DNA of 64,000 nucleotides from JBBIMP01 sp037444305 (lineage in GTDB: Bacteria > Acidobacteriota > UBA6911): NCBI GenBank assembly GCA_037444305.1, contig JBBIMP010000016.1:1-64000 (forward strand). Reading direction: 5' to 3'. Each line of letters starts with the position of its first letter. The stretch's first letter is position 1. The translations under genes and the position numbers were made by a program. Below are positions 38,746 to 48,240 of this stretch, piece by piece. The notes under the pieces were generated by a model. The model saw only the letters and a list, made by a program, of their open reading frames with translations. It did not search any database and had not been told where the DNA came from.

Positions 38746-40926
38746 TCAGAAGCGGAAGGTGTACTGCAGCTTCATCGCCAGGCGGCGGTCCGCCGCGCGG
38801 AAGCGCCTGTCCGGAGTGTCCTCGCGGATCCACCCCTGGCTGAACACGATGAAGATCTCGTCCCCCGGCCGCAGAATCCACCGGACGCGGCTCTGCCAGC
38901 CCAGGTCGCGCGATTCATTGTCGTACTGGACGAGGTTGAAAAACGTCAGGAAGGGCGAGACCGAATAGTTCGCCCGCAACCCGTATATCCGCGCGACGAA
39001 GTTCCCTTCCTTCAGCCGGGCGAAAGTCTGGTCCAGGCTGAGCCGAGCTCCAAACCTCGGACCCAGCTTGTACTCGAACGAGATGTCGACCTGGTCCGAT
39101 CTCCCCGAGTAATAGGTCCCGAACCACCACGTGGCCCGCGCCTCCCACGGCCGCTTCGAGGCGGTGTAGTACTCCAGCCGCCAGCGCGTGAAACGGTAGT
39201 CCCCTCCGGGCAGAACCACCCCCTCCGAGATCTCGAAGGGCTCGAAGAGCCGCTCGAAGGTCGGCACCCAGTTGAATTCGAAACGGTCGCCCGAATTCAG
39301 GCTGTAGTTCACCGGTGCCGTGAACAGCCGCCAGCTCTCCACCCGGCCGTCCTCGATTCGCGTGTAGCGCGTGTACCGGAATTCGTGCGTCATCTGGCGA
39401 ATATCGAGAAAATTCCTCGGCCGCGGGGCGAAGTCGGCGTTGAGGCTGAACTTGCGCACGCCGGCCCGCGAGACGAATCCGAGCGCGGGCCGGAAATTCG
39501 CTTCCGTGGCGCGCCACTCCACGCTGACGTCCCAGAGGTCGTTGGGGTAGGCCGCGCCCACGCCGTAGGACTTGTCCTTTCCCTCCACCCCTTCGTTGTC
39601 GCTCCTGAGAAAGAAACCCTCGACCCTGAAATTCCGCTCTCCGCCGAGGAAACCGGAGGTCGCCAGCTGCAGGTCTGCCCCGTAGGTCCGCGATGAGAGC
39701 GGCCGGCCGGGATCGCCTGCGGTGAAGATCCCCCCGGCGTAGGACTAGCGCCAGAAATTGCGCTTTACGCGCCCCACGAAGAAGTTCTTTCCTTCGAACT
39801 CCCCCGCGTCGCGCGTCTGGACATCCATGACGCCGATGTCGAAGCGGCCGGCCTTCCCCGTCAGCTTGGTCCCCGCGAGTATGGGAATCTCGTTCCCACG
39901 CACGAGTCCGATCCGCCGGCTGAAAAACGGGATCAACTCCGGGCTGCGCCCCGTGCCCGATCCCCCGAAGCTGAAGGCGCCGGCGTTCTCCAGGAAGAAG
40001 GCGCGCTTCTCCGGGAAAAAGAGCGGGAAGCGCGTCAGGTTGATCTGCCGGTCGTCGACTTCCGTTTCGGCAAAATCGGTATTGAACGTGGTCGTCCACT
40101 TGAGGCTGGGTGCGAGGCTGTAGAAGACATCTCCGCCGGCCTGGCCCGCCAGGGAGTCATCCGAAGTGTCCCCCATGTGCAGCCATTTCCCGGAGCCGTA
40201 AGGCCGGACGTCCAGTCCCAGCCCATGCCTGACTCCAGCCAATCCCTCCATTTCGCCGGCTTCGGAAACCTGGTAGAAGCGCACGTCGAGCCGGGGCGCG
40301 GCCCAGCGGCTCTCTTCGACCTTCCGTTTGATCGTGCGGGCAATGTTGAATCCCCAGGTTTCCTGCCCCTCGCGGAAGCTGAGGCTCTTGAAGGGGATGG
40401 CGAACTCGGCGCTCCAGCCCGTGTCGGAGCGTGCCGTGCGGACGGTCCAGATGGCGTCCCACTGCCGGTTCAGCGTTCCGTTGTCGATGATGAGGCCGTC
40501 GACCAGGACCCCGGCAGGATTGGTGGCGAAGTAGTAAGCATTGCGCCGGTCGCGGAAGGTATCGATGAGGATCTCGATGCTGTCGTCGGCGCCGATCTGG
40601 GCGTCCCGCGCCAGCTGCGTGCTGATGATGCCCTTCGGTTCCGAGTCGTAGCAGAGTATTCCGACGTACAGGTTCCCCTCGTCGTACATCAGCTTGACGC
40701 TCGTCAGTTCGGTGGCTTTCTCCCCCTGCAAGGGCTCACGCTGGCGTAGTTCGCCGATGTCCGGTGCCTCCGCCCAATCCGGTTCGTCCAGCACCCCGTC
40801 CACGATAACCGGCGCAGTTGTGCGCAAAACCGTTGCGACCGGCAACTGAGCCAGGGCCGGATGCGGCATGAGAGCGAGTGTGAGCAGAACAACAGGAAAA
40901 CGCATTATTCCGTTCACTTTGTTCAT
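38746..40926 (-). pseudogene. DUF5916 protein with N-terminal CBM9-like domain, interrupted by an in-frame TAG
   Basis: A single reading frame of 727 codons, broken only by TAG at 39747-39745 after residue 393 (KRNFWR-stop-SYAGGIF). The N-terminus is a signal peptide (PVVLLTLALMPHPALAQ), then a carbohydrate-binding family 9-like domain (VIVDGVLDEPDWAEAP, LYVGILCYDSEPKGI) to ~residue 200, and the second half is the DUF5916 region of predicted outer-membrane beta strands (FFPEKRAFFLENAGAFSFGG; final residue Phe). The frame is kept on both sides of the stop, so this is a point change (probably CAG to TAG), not a frameshift. A recent nonsense mutation, an assembly error or read-through are all possible. 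Role of the family is unknown. Confidence 0.85.
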
Positions 40927-41009
40927 AGAAATTCCGCCATAATATCAGGGTGCAGGACAAAAGCTACCACGGGGGCACGGAGATACAAAAGGTGCATGGG
41001 GGATTGCCG

Positions 41010-44000
41010 TCAGTCCTTTTCGCGCCCGTAAATCGCCGGCAGCACGAGTAGCGTCAGGATCGTCGAGGTGATCAATCCCCCGATCACCACGGTCGCCAGC
41101 GGCCGCTGCACCTCCGCGCCCGGGCTGGTGGAGAGCGCCATAGGCACGAACCCGAGGCTGGCCACCAGCGCGGTCATCAGCACGGGCCGCAGCCGCGTCA
41201 TGGCCCCTTCGTAGGCCGCCTCCAGGTAGGTGCGGCCGCGCTGCCTGAGCTGGTTCATGTACGACAGGAGCACGACCCCGTTCAGCACCGCCACGCCGAA
41301 CAGGGCGATGAAGCCCACGCCTGCGGACACGCTGAAGGGCATGCCCCTCAGCGTCAGCGCCAGGATCCCTCCGGTGGCCGCCACGGGCACGTTCAGGTAG
41401 ATCATGGCCGCGATCTTGGCGGAACGAAAAGTCGTCTGCAGAATGAAGTAGATCAGGAACAGGGCCACCGGGATGACGATAGCCAGGCGGCGGGTCGCCC
41501 GGTCCAGGTTCTCGAACTGCCCTCCCCATTCGATCCGGTACCCCGCCGGGAGCCGGATATTGTTCCGCAGCGCATTTCTGGCGTCGGCCACGAAGCCGGC
41601 GAGATCCCGCCCGCGGACGTTGGCCTCCACCGCGATCTTGCGCTGGGCGTTCTGCCGGCTGATTTGGGCCGGGCCCTCCTCCACCGACACCTCCGCCAGC
41701 TGCGAGATCGGGATCTGCCGTCCTCGCGCATCCGCAACCCGGATGTTCAGGATCGAGTCCAGGTCGCTCCTCTTCCCTTCGGCGAACCGCACGCGCAGGT
41801 CGTAGCGCCGCTGGCCTTCCAGCACCTGGCCCACCGTCCGCCCGCCGACGGCTTCCACGGCATCCAGGATCTGGGAGGCGTTGATCCCGTACCGGGCGAT
41901 TTCCTGCCGCTTCACCCGGAGGCGCATGTAGGGTGTCCCGGCGACCTGCTCCGCCTTCACATCGAAGGCGCCGCGGACCCGCGCCAGCTCGCGCGCGATC
42001 TCGTCGGCCAGCCTGCGCAGCTCGTCCAGGTCGTCCCCGAACACCTGGACGGCGACGTCGGATCTCACGCCGGCGGCCAGCTCCTGCAGGCGCAGCTCGA
42101 TCGGCTGGGAGAAAGAGTAGATGTTGCCGGGAACGGTCTTGTGCAGCCGGCTCTCCATCAGGGAAATGAGTTCCGTTTTGGTGGCCGCCGAGCGCCACTC
42201 CCTGCGCGGCTTGAGGATGACGTAGATGTCGCTGATGTCCGCCCCGTGGGGATCGGTGGCGATCTCCGCGCTGCCCGTCCGCGAAACCACCGTTACGACT
42301 TCCGGGAATGCCTTCAACTCCTGCTCGATCCTGGTGGTGGCTTTGATGGACTCCTCCAGCGAAACGCTCGGCAGGCGCCAGGCCTGGATCGCGATCGTCC
42401 CCTCGTCCAGCTCCGGGATGAACTCCGCCCCCATGAAGGGAACAACCGTGAGGCTTAGCAGGAACACAAGCATGGCAGCGCCCCCCGTCAGAACGGGGCG
42501 GGCGAGCACCGCGCGCAGCATCGGTTCGTAGGCTTTCTTCAGCCAGCGCAGAACCCTGGGATCGCCCGGCTTCTGCGCCCCGGCAAGGCCGAAGGAGGCG
42601 AGCACCGGCATGAGGGTAAGGGAGAGAATCAATCCCCCGGCCAGGGCGAACACCACCGTCCAGGCCATGGGGCGGAACATCTTTCCCTCCACCCCCTCGA
42701 GGGTGAGCACGGGGAGGTAGACGATGATGATGATCCCGACGGCCGCTATGATCGGCCTCACCACCTCGCGGGCCGCCTCGCGCACTCCCTCGAGCAGGTT
42801 CCCGCGGTTCTGGCCTCCCGAGAGGCGGCGCATGATATTTTCGATCATGACCACCGAACCGTCCACGATCAAACCGAAATCGATCGCGCCCAGGCTCATC
42901 AGGTTGCCGGAGATCTTGAACCGGAGCATCAGGATGAAGGCGAAAAGCATCGAGAGGGGGATGGCAAGCGCCACCATCAGGCCGCCCCGGATGCTGCCCA
43001 GGAGCACCAGCAGGACGATGACGACCAGGAGGCCGCCCTCGCTGAGGTTGGCCGTCACCGTCGCGATGGTCCGCTTCACCAGGTCGGTGCGGTCGTAGTA
43101 CGTGTCGATCCTGACGCCCGCGGGGAGGTAGTCCCTGATCTCCTCGATTTTTTCCCCCACGCGCTCGGCGACGGTTCGCGAATTCTCCCCGATGAGCATC
43201 ATCGCGATCCCGGTGACGGCTTCGCCGCGCCCGTCGCGCGTCACGGCTCCCTGCCGGAGCATCGGCGCGTACTCGGCCCGCCCGATGTTGCGGATGTACA
43301 CCGGCGTGCCGTCCTCTCCCGCCGCCACGACGATGTTCTCGATGTCGTCGAGGTTTTCGATCAGCCCCTCCCCGCGGATCAGCACCTGCTCATGGTTGCG
43401 CTGGATGTATCCGCCGCCGGCGTTGGCGTTGTTGCGCTGCAGCGCCTCGAACACGCTCTCCAGCGAAAGCCCGTGGCTGTAAAGCCTGTCCGGTTCGATC
43501 TGCACCTCGTAGGTCTTCAGCTCCCCGCCGAAGGTGTTGACCTCGATGACGCCGGGGACCGTCCGCAGTTTCGGGGCGATCTCCCAGTCGAGAATGCTGC
43601 GAAGCTCCATGGGGGAGTGCCCGTCTCCCCGCACCTCGAACTGGTAGATCTCCCCCAGCCCCGTGCTGATCGGACCCATCTCCGGCGCGCCGAAGCCTGC
43701 CGGAATCGCCTCCTGCGCGTGCGGCAGGCGCTCCAGCACCAACTGGCGCGCGAAGTAGGTGTCGACCTCCTCGTCAAAATACAGGCTCACCACGGAGATG
43801 CCATACCGCGAGACCGACCGGATGTCCCGCACACCGGGCAGCCCGCCCATGGCGGTCTCGACGGGAAAGGTCACAGACCTTTCCACCTCCAGCGGGCCCA
43901 GCCCGGGGGCCTTGCTGATGATCTGGACCTGGTTGGGCGTGACGTCGGGCACTGCGTCGATCGGCAGCCTCAACATCGCGTAGGTGCCCGTGGCGACGAG

Positions 44001-44063
44001 CAGGAGGGTGAGGACCAGGACCAGCAGCCGGTTGTCGAGCGCAAGGTCTACAATGCGATGCAT
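41010..44063 (-). CDS. CzcA/CusA-type heavy-metal efflux RND transporter
   Basis: A 1017-residue inner-membrane proton-driven pump. It has the HME-RND start (IVDLALDNRLLVLVLTLLLV), two large periplasmic loops, and 12 membrane segments; the proton-relay acidic residues are in GAIDFGLIVDGSVVMIEN near residue 400. DVTPNQVQIISKAPG and the helices at 340-360 and 870-1000 are typical. It is the last gene of a leftward czcC-czcB-czcA operon. Zn, Co, Cd or Ni export is more likely than Cu/Ag given the His-rich adaptor, but specificity is inferred. The ATG at 44063 has AAAAAGGA immediately before it, an unusually close ribosome site. Confidence 0.93.
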   Translation of the reverse strand: MHRIVDLALDNRLLVLVLTLLLVATGTYAMLRLPIDAVPDVTPNQVQIISKAPGLGPLEVERSVTFPVETAMGGLPGVRDIRSVSRYGISVVSLYFDEEVDTYFARQLVLERLPHAQEAIPAGFGAPEMGPISTGLGEIYQFEVRGDGHSPMELRSILDWEIAPKLRTVPGVIEVNTFGGELKTYEVQIEPDRLYSHGLSLESVFEALQRNNANAGGGYIQRNHEQVLIRGEGLIENLDDIENIVVAAGEDGTPVYIRNIGRAEYAPMLRQGAVTRDGRGEAVTGIAMMLIGENSRTVAERVGEKIEEIRDYLPAGVRIDTYYDRTDLVKRTIATVTANLSEGGLLVVIVLLVLLGSIRGGLMVALAIPLSMLFAFILMLRFKISGNLMSLGAIDFGLIVDGSVVMIENIMRRLSGGQNRGNLLEGVREAAREVVRPIIAAVGIIIIVYLPVLTLEGVEGKMFRPMAWTVVFALAGGLILSLTLMPVLASFGLAGAQKPGDPRVLRWLKKAYEPMLRAVLARPVLTGGAAMLVFLLSLTVVPFMGAEFIPELDEGTIAIQAWRLPSVSLEESIKATTRIEQELKAFPEVVTVVSRTGSAEIATDPHGADISDIYVILKPRREWRSAATKTELISLMESRLHKTVPGNIYSFSQPIELRLQELAAGVRSDVAVQVFGDDLDELRRLADEIARELARVRGAFDVKAEQVAGTPYMRLRVKRQEIARYGINASQILDAVEAVGGRTVGQVLEGQRRYDLRVRFAEGKRSDLDSILNIRVADARGRQIPISQLAEVSVEEGPAQISRQNAQRKIAVEANVRGRDLAGFVADARNALRNNIRLPAGYRIEWGGQFENLDRATRRLAIVIPVALFLIYFILQTTFRSAKIAAMIYLNVPVAATGGILALTLRGMPFSVSAGVGFIALFGVAVLNGVVLLSYMNQLRQRGRTYLEAAYEGAMTRLRPVLMTALVASLGFVPMALSTSPGAEVQRPLATVVIGGLITSTILTLLVLPAIYGREKD

Positions 44064-44181
44064 TCCTTTTTAACCTCTCTTGCAGCACGCACGGCAGTTG
44101 TCCGGCCACGGAAGGCGCGGTGGATCCGCCTGCCTTCTCGAATTCCGGCAACTCGCGGCTTTGGAGAATTCGGCGCCGCCG

Positions 44182-45468
44182 TCAATGCACGTGCACGCCG
44201 ATGCGCTCGCGCAGGAGGCCGGATTTCAGGTAGAAGCTGCCCTGGACGGCGATCTTGTCCCCCCGCGCCAGGCCCGACCGGACCTCCACCCACCCGTTGG
44301 TCCGGCTCCCAAGCCGCACCTCGCGCGGCGCGAACTCGTCGGGGCCGCACTGCACAAAAACCGTGCTCCGCCCGTCGATGCTCTGGACCGCCGTTTCGGG
44401 CACGGCCATGACGCTTCGGACCCCCGTGGCGGGAATGGTCACCGTGGCGAACATCTCCAGCTTCAGCTCCCGGTCCCGGTTCTGAACTTCGCAGCGTACT
44501 TTCGCCGTGCGCGATGCCGAATCGATCCGGTCGGCGATGTGCGTGATCCTCCCCGTGAACACGCGCCCGGGGTAGGCGGTTACCTCCACCTTCACCTCCT
44601 GCCCGCGCTTCACCAGCGCGAGGTCCTTCTCGTAGACGTCGGCCAGCACCCAGACCGTTTCTATGTCCGTGATCGTCATGACTTCCATTTCGGGCTCGAT
44701 GACCTCGCCTTCGGATACATGATGAGCCGTGACCACCCCGCTGAATGGTGCCTTCAGGTCGCTGTGGGCCGCGGTCCGGTGAGGCAGCCGCCGGTCGGGT
44801 TTCGGCAGCTCGTCGATCTCCGCGTCGGTGAGGCCGTAGCGGTGCAGCTTCTCCTCGTATTTGGCGAGCTGCGCCTTCTGGCGTTCGACGGCGGCAGCCG
44901 CATTCTTGGCTTCGGCGGCCTTCCACTCGTACTCCTTGCTCGACAGGGCCTGGTTCTCGAGCAGCGCCTTTGCCCGTTCGAGCATCTTCAGGCTCACTTC
45001 CAAATTGGTTTCCATGTTCTGGAGTTCGGCGAGCTCGGTGAGATACTCGTTGATCACCTCGCCCAGGTCGATGTTGTCGTAGCGCACCAGCCGGTCGCCC
45101 GCCCGCACCCGGTCGCCCAGCCGCGCGTAAACGGCATCGACGATCCCCCTGGCCAGCGGGCGTATGTGCGCGACACGCGACTCGTTGGGGCCGACAAAAC
45201 CCGTGGTCTGCAGCGTGGAGGTGATTTCGCGCTCGGCTGCCTCCATGACCTCTATCCCGGCGCTGCGGCGGACCTCCGGGCTGACCACGACGGTGTCGGG
45301 TGCGGAATGCGCTTCATGGTCATGTTCGTCTTCCGCGGCGTCGGGCGCGTGCGACCGGTGCAGGAATCCCTCCAGCGGCGCCTCGAACACGGTGAGCAAG
45401 AGCACAATCGCCGCGGCGGCGCCAAAGACCACGCCCCCGGACAGGATCACAATCTCCCTGAACTTCAT
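44182..45468 (-). CDS. CzcB-type periplasmic adaptor of metal efflux RND pump
   Basis: A 428-residue membrane-fusion protein. One N-terminal membrane anchor (IVILSGGVVFGAAAAIVLLL) is followed by a histidine/acid-rich stretch (HAPDAAEDEHDHEAHS near residues 37-52) likely to bind metal ions, then barrel-sandwich, helical hairpin (YLTELAELQNMETNLEVSLK) and beta-barrel domains (FSGVVTAHHVSEGEVIEPEM). It bridges CzcA and CzcC. ATG 45468 overlaps the czcC stop as ATGA. A 118-bp gap separates it from czcA. Confidence 0.92.
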   Translation of the reverse strand: MKFREIVILSGGVVFGAAAAIVLLLTVFEAPLEGFLHRSHAPDAAEDEHDHEAHSAPDTVVVSPEVRRSAGIEVMEAAEREITSTLQTTGFVGPNESRVAHIRPLARGIVDAVYARLGDRVRAGDRLVRYDNIDLGEVINEYLTELAELQNMETNLEVSLKMLERAKALLENQALSSKEYEWKAAEAKNAAAAVERQKAQLAKYEEKLHRYGLTDAEIDELPKPDRRLPHRTAAHSDLKAPFSGVVTAHHVSEGEVIEPEMEVMTITDIETVWVLADVYEKDLALVKRGQEVKVEVTAYPGRVFTGRITHIADRIDSASRTAKVRCEVQNRDRELKLEMFATVTIPATGVRSVMAVPETAVQSIDGRSTVFVQCGPDEFAPREVRLGSRTNGWVEVRSGLARGDKIAVQGSFYLKSGLLRERIGVHVH

Positions 45469-46754
45469 TTTCTCTGTTCCTCCACGCCCACGGCCGAACC
45501 CAATTCGTACAGGCTGATGCGGTAATCGTAAAGCGCCCGGTAGAAGAGTCTGCTGGTTTCCCGCCACGCCCTCTCGGTGTCCAGCAGATCGATCAGGTCG
45601 GTGCCGCCGAGCCGGTAGGCTGCCCCGGCGATCTCCCTGGCCTCCTCCGCCTTGCGCACTGCCTCTTTCTGCATGTATTCGACCCGCTGCCGGTTTATTT
45701 CCACGGCATTCCGGGCCTTCCGGACCTCCAGCAGCGCCTGGAGCCGGGCCAGGGCCGCCAGGTTTTCGGCCCGGTTTTTTTCCGCCAGGGCGCGCGCAAT
45801 GCCCCCCTCGTTCCTGTGGAACAGCCTGATCGGCAACGAGAGTTCGAGGATGATCGCGTTGTGGTCGTGGCTGCGCTGGTAGCCGGCGCCGACCGTCAGG
45901 TTGGGGACCGCCCCGGCCTTCTGCACAAGAACTTCCGCCCCGGCGCGCTCCTGCTCCAGCCCTGCGGCCGCAAGATCGGGACGCACGGCCAGCGCGAGCC
46001 TTTCCAACTCGGAAAGCGGGACCGGCGGCGGCATTCCCGGGTCCCCGGCAACCGCGGGATCTCGCGGATCGAGCGGTTCCGCAAAAGCGAAAGGCACCGC
46101 CTCCTCTGCCACACCCATCAGTGACAGCAGCGTGGCCCGCGCGTTTGCGAGGCCAAGGCGCGCGGTGTAGACATCGTCCAGGAAACGCAGCCGTTCCACC
46201 TCCACCCTCTTGAGGTCGATCCCCGAGATTTCGCCCGCCTCCAGCCGGACGCGGTTCAATTCGATGACGCGGTCGATCTCCGCGAGGATGGTTTCGGCGA
46301 GCTCCAGTTCCGCTTGCGCCAGCACCCCCAGGAAGTAGGCCGTCCGCACTTCGGCCTTGAGCAGCCGCAGGACGTTGCCGTACTCGGCCTGCTGCACCTC
46401 GACGGCCAGGTCCGCCGCGCGCGTGCGCAATCGCCGCTTGCCGGCCGTTTCCAGCTCCTGCTCGATCCGGGCCGAAAGGTCCTGCGATTTGAAAAACGGC
46501 CCGTGGTTCGAGCCGAAGAGGGGGTATTCCTCGCTCCCGGCAGCGAATACGGGATTCGGCCTCCTCGAGGCGTCCAGACGATCGGCCTCGGCCAGGTCGA
46601 CGGCGTTCGCCGCCAGCTTAAGCACGGGGCTCCGCTCGATCGCAAGGCGCAGGGCGTCGCCAAGGCTGAGCCTGCCGGGAATGCTTTGCTGTGCCGCAGC
46701 GGCTGCGGGCAGCGCGAGAAGGAGAATCATTGCGTCTCTGGCGGCTGTTTTCAT
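45465..46754 (-). CDS. CzcC-type outer-membrane efflux channel (TolC family)
   Basis: A 429-residue protein with a signal peptide (MILLLALPAAAAAQQ). Two OEP repeats follow, seen in LSLGDALRLAIERSPVLKLA and NRVRLEAGEISGIDLKRVEV in the first and LALAVRPDLAAAGLEQERAG and GAAYRLGGTDLIDLLDTERA in the second, as usual for TolC-like channels. It is first in the czcCBA order. ATG 46754 is chosen because a GGGAG site and the signal peptide fit it; the frame is open 60 bases further upstream. Confidence 0.92.
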   Translation of the reverse strand: MKTAARDAMILLLALPAAAAAQQSIPGRLSLGDALRLAIERSPVLKLAANAVDLAEADRLDASRRPNPVFAAGSEEYPLFGSNHGPFFKSQDLSARIEQELETAGKRRLRTRAADLAVEVQQAEYGNVLRLLKAEVRTAYFLGVLAQAELELAETILAEIDRVIELNRVRLEAGEISGIDLKRVEVERLRFLDDVYTARLGLANARATLLSLMGVAEEAVPFAFAEPLDPRDPAVAGDPGMPPPVPLSELERLALAVRPDLAAAGLEQERAGAEVLVQKAGAVPNLTVGAGYQRSHDHNAIILELSLPIRLFHRNEGGIARALAEKNRAENLAALARLQALLEVRKARNAVEINRQRVEYMQKEAVRKAEEAREIAGAAYRLGGTDLIDLLDTERAWRETSRLFYRALYDYRISLYELGSAVGVEEQRK

Positions 46755-47060
46755 GGCCGGGCTCCCGGGGAGCCGCCCTGCGGCATGGCAAAGCGTCCCC
46801 CCAAAGAGCCCCACCTTACAACGACCTGCCGGCGATGAAAAGCCTTAGCTTGAATTATTCAGGAGAGGTCGAACCCGAAAAATACGCCGCCTGGAATCTC
46901 CTCGAGAAAGAAGGCGTTGAACGATGGCCGCCGCCGTTTCGGCGGGAGGGGGACAGCACCCACTATTTCGGCGGGAAGTGTCGACTTGACGCTGCAATTG
47001 GGCTATTTTGATAAGGATTTTGCCGGGGACAGGCCCGGCCGCCAAGGGAGGTTTCGTCTG

Positions 47061-48203
47061 GTGAGCCGTACCGCATTCCGAATCGTGATTCTGTTTTCCA
47101 TCCTCACCCCGTTGCTGTCCGGAGCATTTCTCCTCGGAGAGCAGGCTGCCGAAAGGCTCGTCAAGGGGCCGGTCATCAACAACGTCCAGAAGGACCGGGC
47201 GACGCTGACCTGGGTGACCGCCCGGGCTGCCGGAGAACTGGACAAAGCCGCAGGCGGTTCGGCCCGCACGATCCATATGCCGGTCTACCACGAACTGGAA
47301 CTGACCGGGCTCGAGCCGGGCACGCGTTACACGCACCGTTTCACGCAGTTCGGGGAGGATGTCAGTGTCACCTTCACCACCGCCCCGGCAAAACCCGAAC
47401 CGTTCATGTTCATCGCGTACGGCGACACGCGGACCGGCCACGATCTCCACCGGCAAGTCGTCGAGAGAATCCGGGAGGAAGGGCCCGCCTTCGCCATCCA
47501 TACGGGGGACCTGGTCAACAACGGGCTGACGGCTTCCGACTGGGACATTTTTTTCGACATCTCGCGCGAACTGCTGCGGAGCGTTCCGTTCTTCCCGGCA
47601 CTCGGGAACCACGAGCGCAACGCGCCCGTCTACTTCAAGTACTTTGCCTTCCCTCAGGGGAACGGCCGCTATTACTCTTTTGACTGGGGCGGAGCCCACT
47701 TCGTTTTCATCGACACCAACGATATCGGGGACACGGCCCGCCAGCGCGCCGAATTCCAGGAGCGCCAGACCGAGTGGCTGCGCGATGACCTGCGGCGCAA
47801 CAAGCTGCCGCTCACCTTCGTGGTGTTTCACCACCCGCTCTACACGGCAGTGGAGTCGCGGCAGACATCCGCGGCAAGGCTGGCGGAACGGCTCGAGAGC
47901 GTCCTTGTGGAGGGCGGCGTGACGGCCGTGCTCAACGGCCACGATCACAACTACCAGCACCATTTTCACAGCGGCATACACCACATCGTGACGGGCGGGG
48001 GCGGCGCCCCGCTCTACCCGGTGGCGCCCGTGCCGGGGATCACGATCCATGCAGTCTCGACTGAGAACTACGTGAGGGTGCGCGTGGACGGGGACAAGGC
48101 GACGGTGGAGGCCGTCGATCTGGCGGGGAAGATCCTGGAGTCGTTCGAAATGGAAGGGCGGAAGGCCGCCCAGCCCGCTACGAAACCAGCCGTCGGCTTC
48201 TGA
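47061..48203 (+). CDS. Exported purple-acid-phosphatase-like metallophosphoesterase
   Basis: A 380-residue exported enzyme. Start GTG 47061 fits a GGGAGG site 11 bases ahead and puts a signal/anchor (FRIVILFSILTPLLSGAFLL) at the N-terminus. A fibronectin-III-like domain (GPVINNVQKDRATLTWVTA, LTGLEPGTRYTHRF) precedes the catalytic domain with the metal ligands of calcineurin-type phosphatases: YGDTRTG, HTGDLVNNG, LGNHERN, VFHHPLY and NGHDHNYQ. This matches the purple acid phosphatase arrangement. Substrate is unknown; phosphate scavenging is plausible. It lies 37 bases before the methyltransferase operon, so might be co-transcribed, but function gives no reason for that. Confidence 0.88.
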   Translation: MSRTAFRIVILFSILTPLLSGAFLLGEQAAERLVKGPVINNVQKDRATLTWVTARAAGELDKAAGGSARTIHMPVYHELELTGLEPGTRYTHRFTQFGEDVSVTFTTAPAKPEPFMFIAYGDTRTGHDLHRQVVERIREEGPAFAIHTGDLVNNGLTASDWDIFFDISRELLRSVPFFPALGNHERNAPVYFKYFAFPQGNGRYYSFDWGGAHFVFIDTNDIGDTARQRAEFQERQTEWLRDDLRRNKLPLTFVVFHHPLYTAVESRQTSAARLAERLESVLVEGGVTAVLNGHDHNYQHHFHSGIHHIVTGGGGAPLYPVAPVPGITIHAVSTENYVRVRVDGDKATVEAVDLAGKILESFEMEGRKAAQPATKPAVGF

Positions 48204-48240
48204 GCACGGCTCGCTTGCATCCTGACAGAAAGGAACTCCC

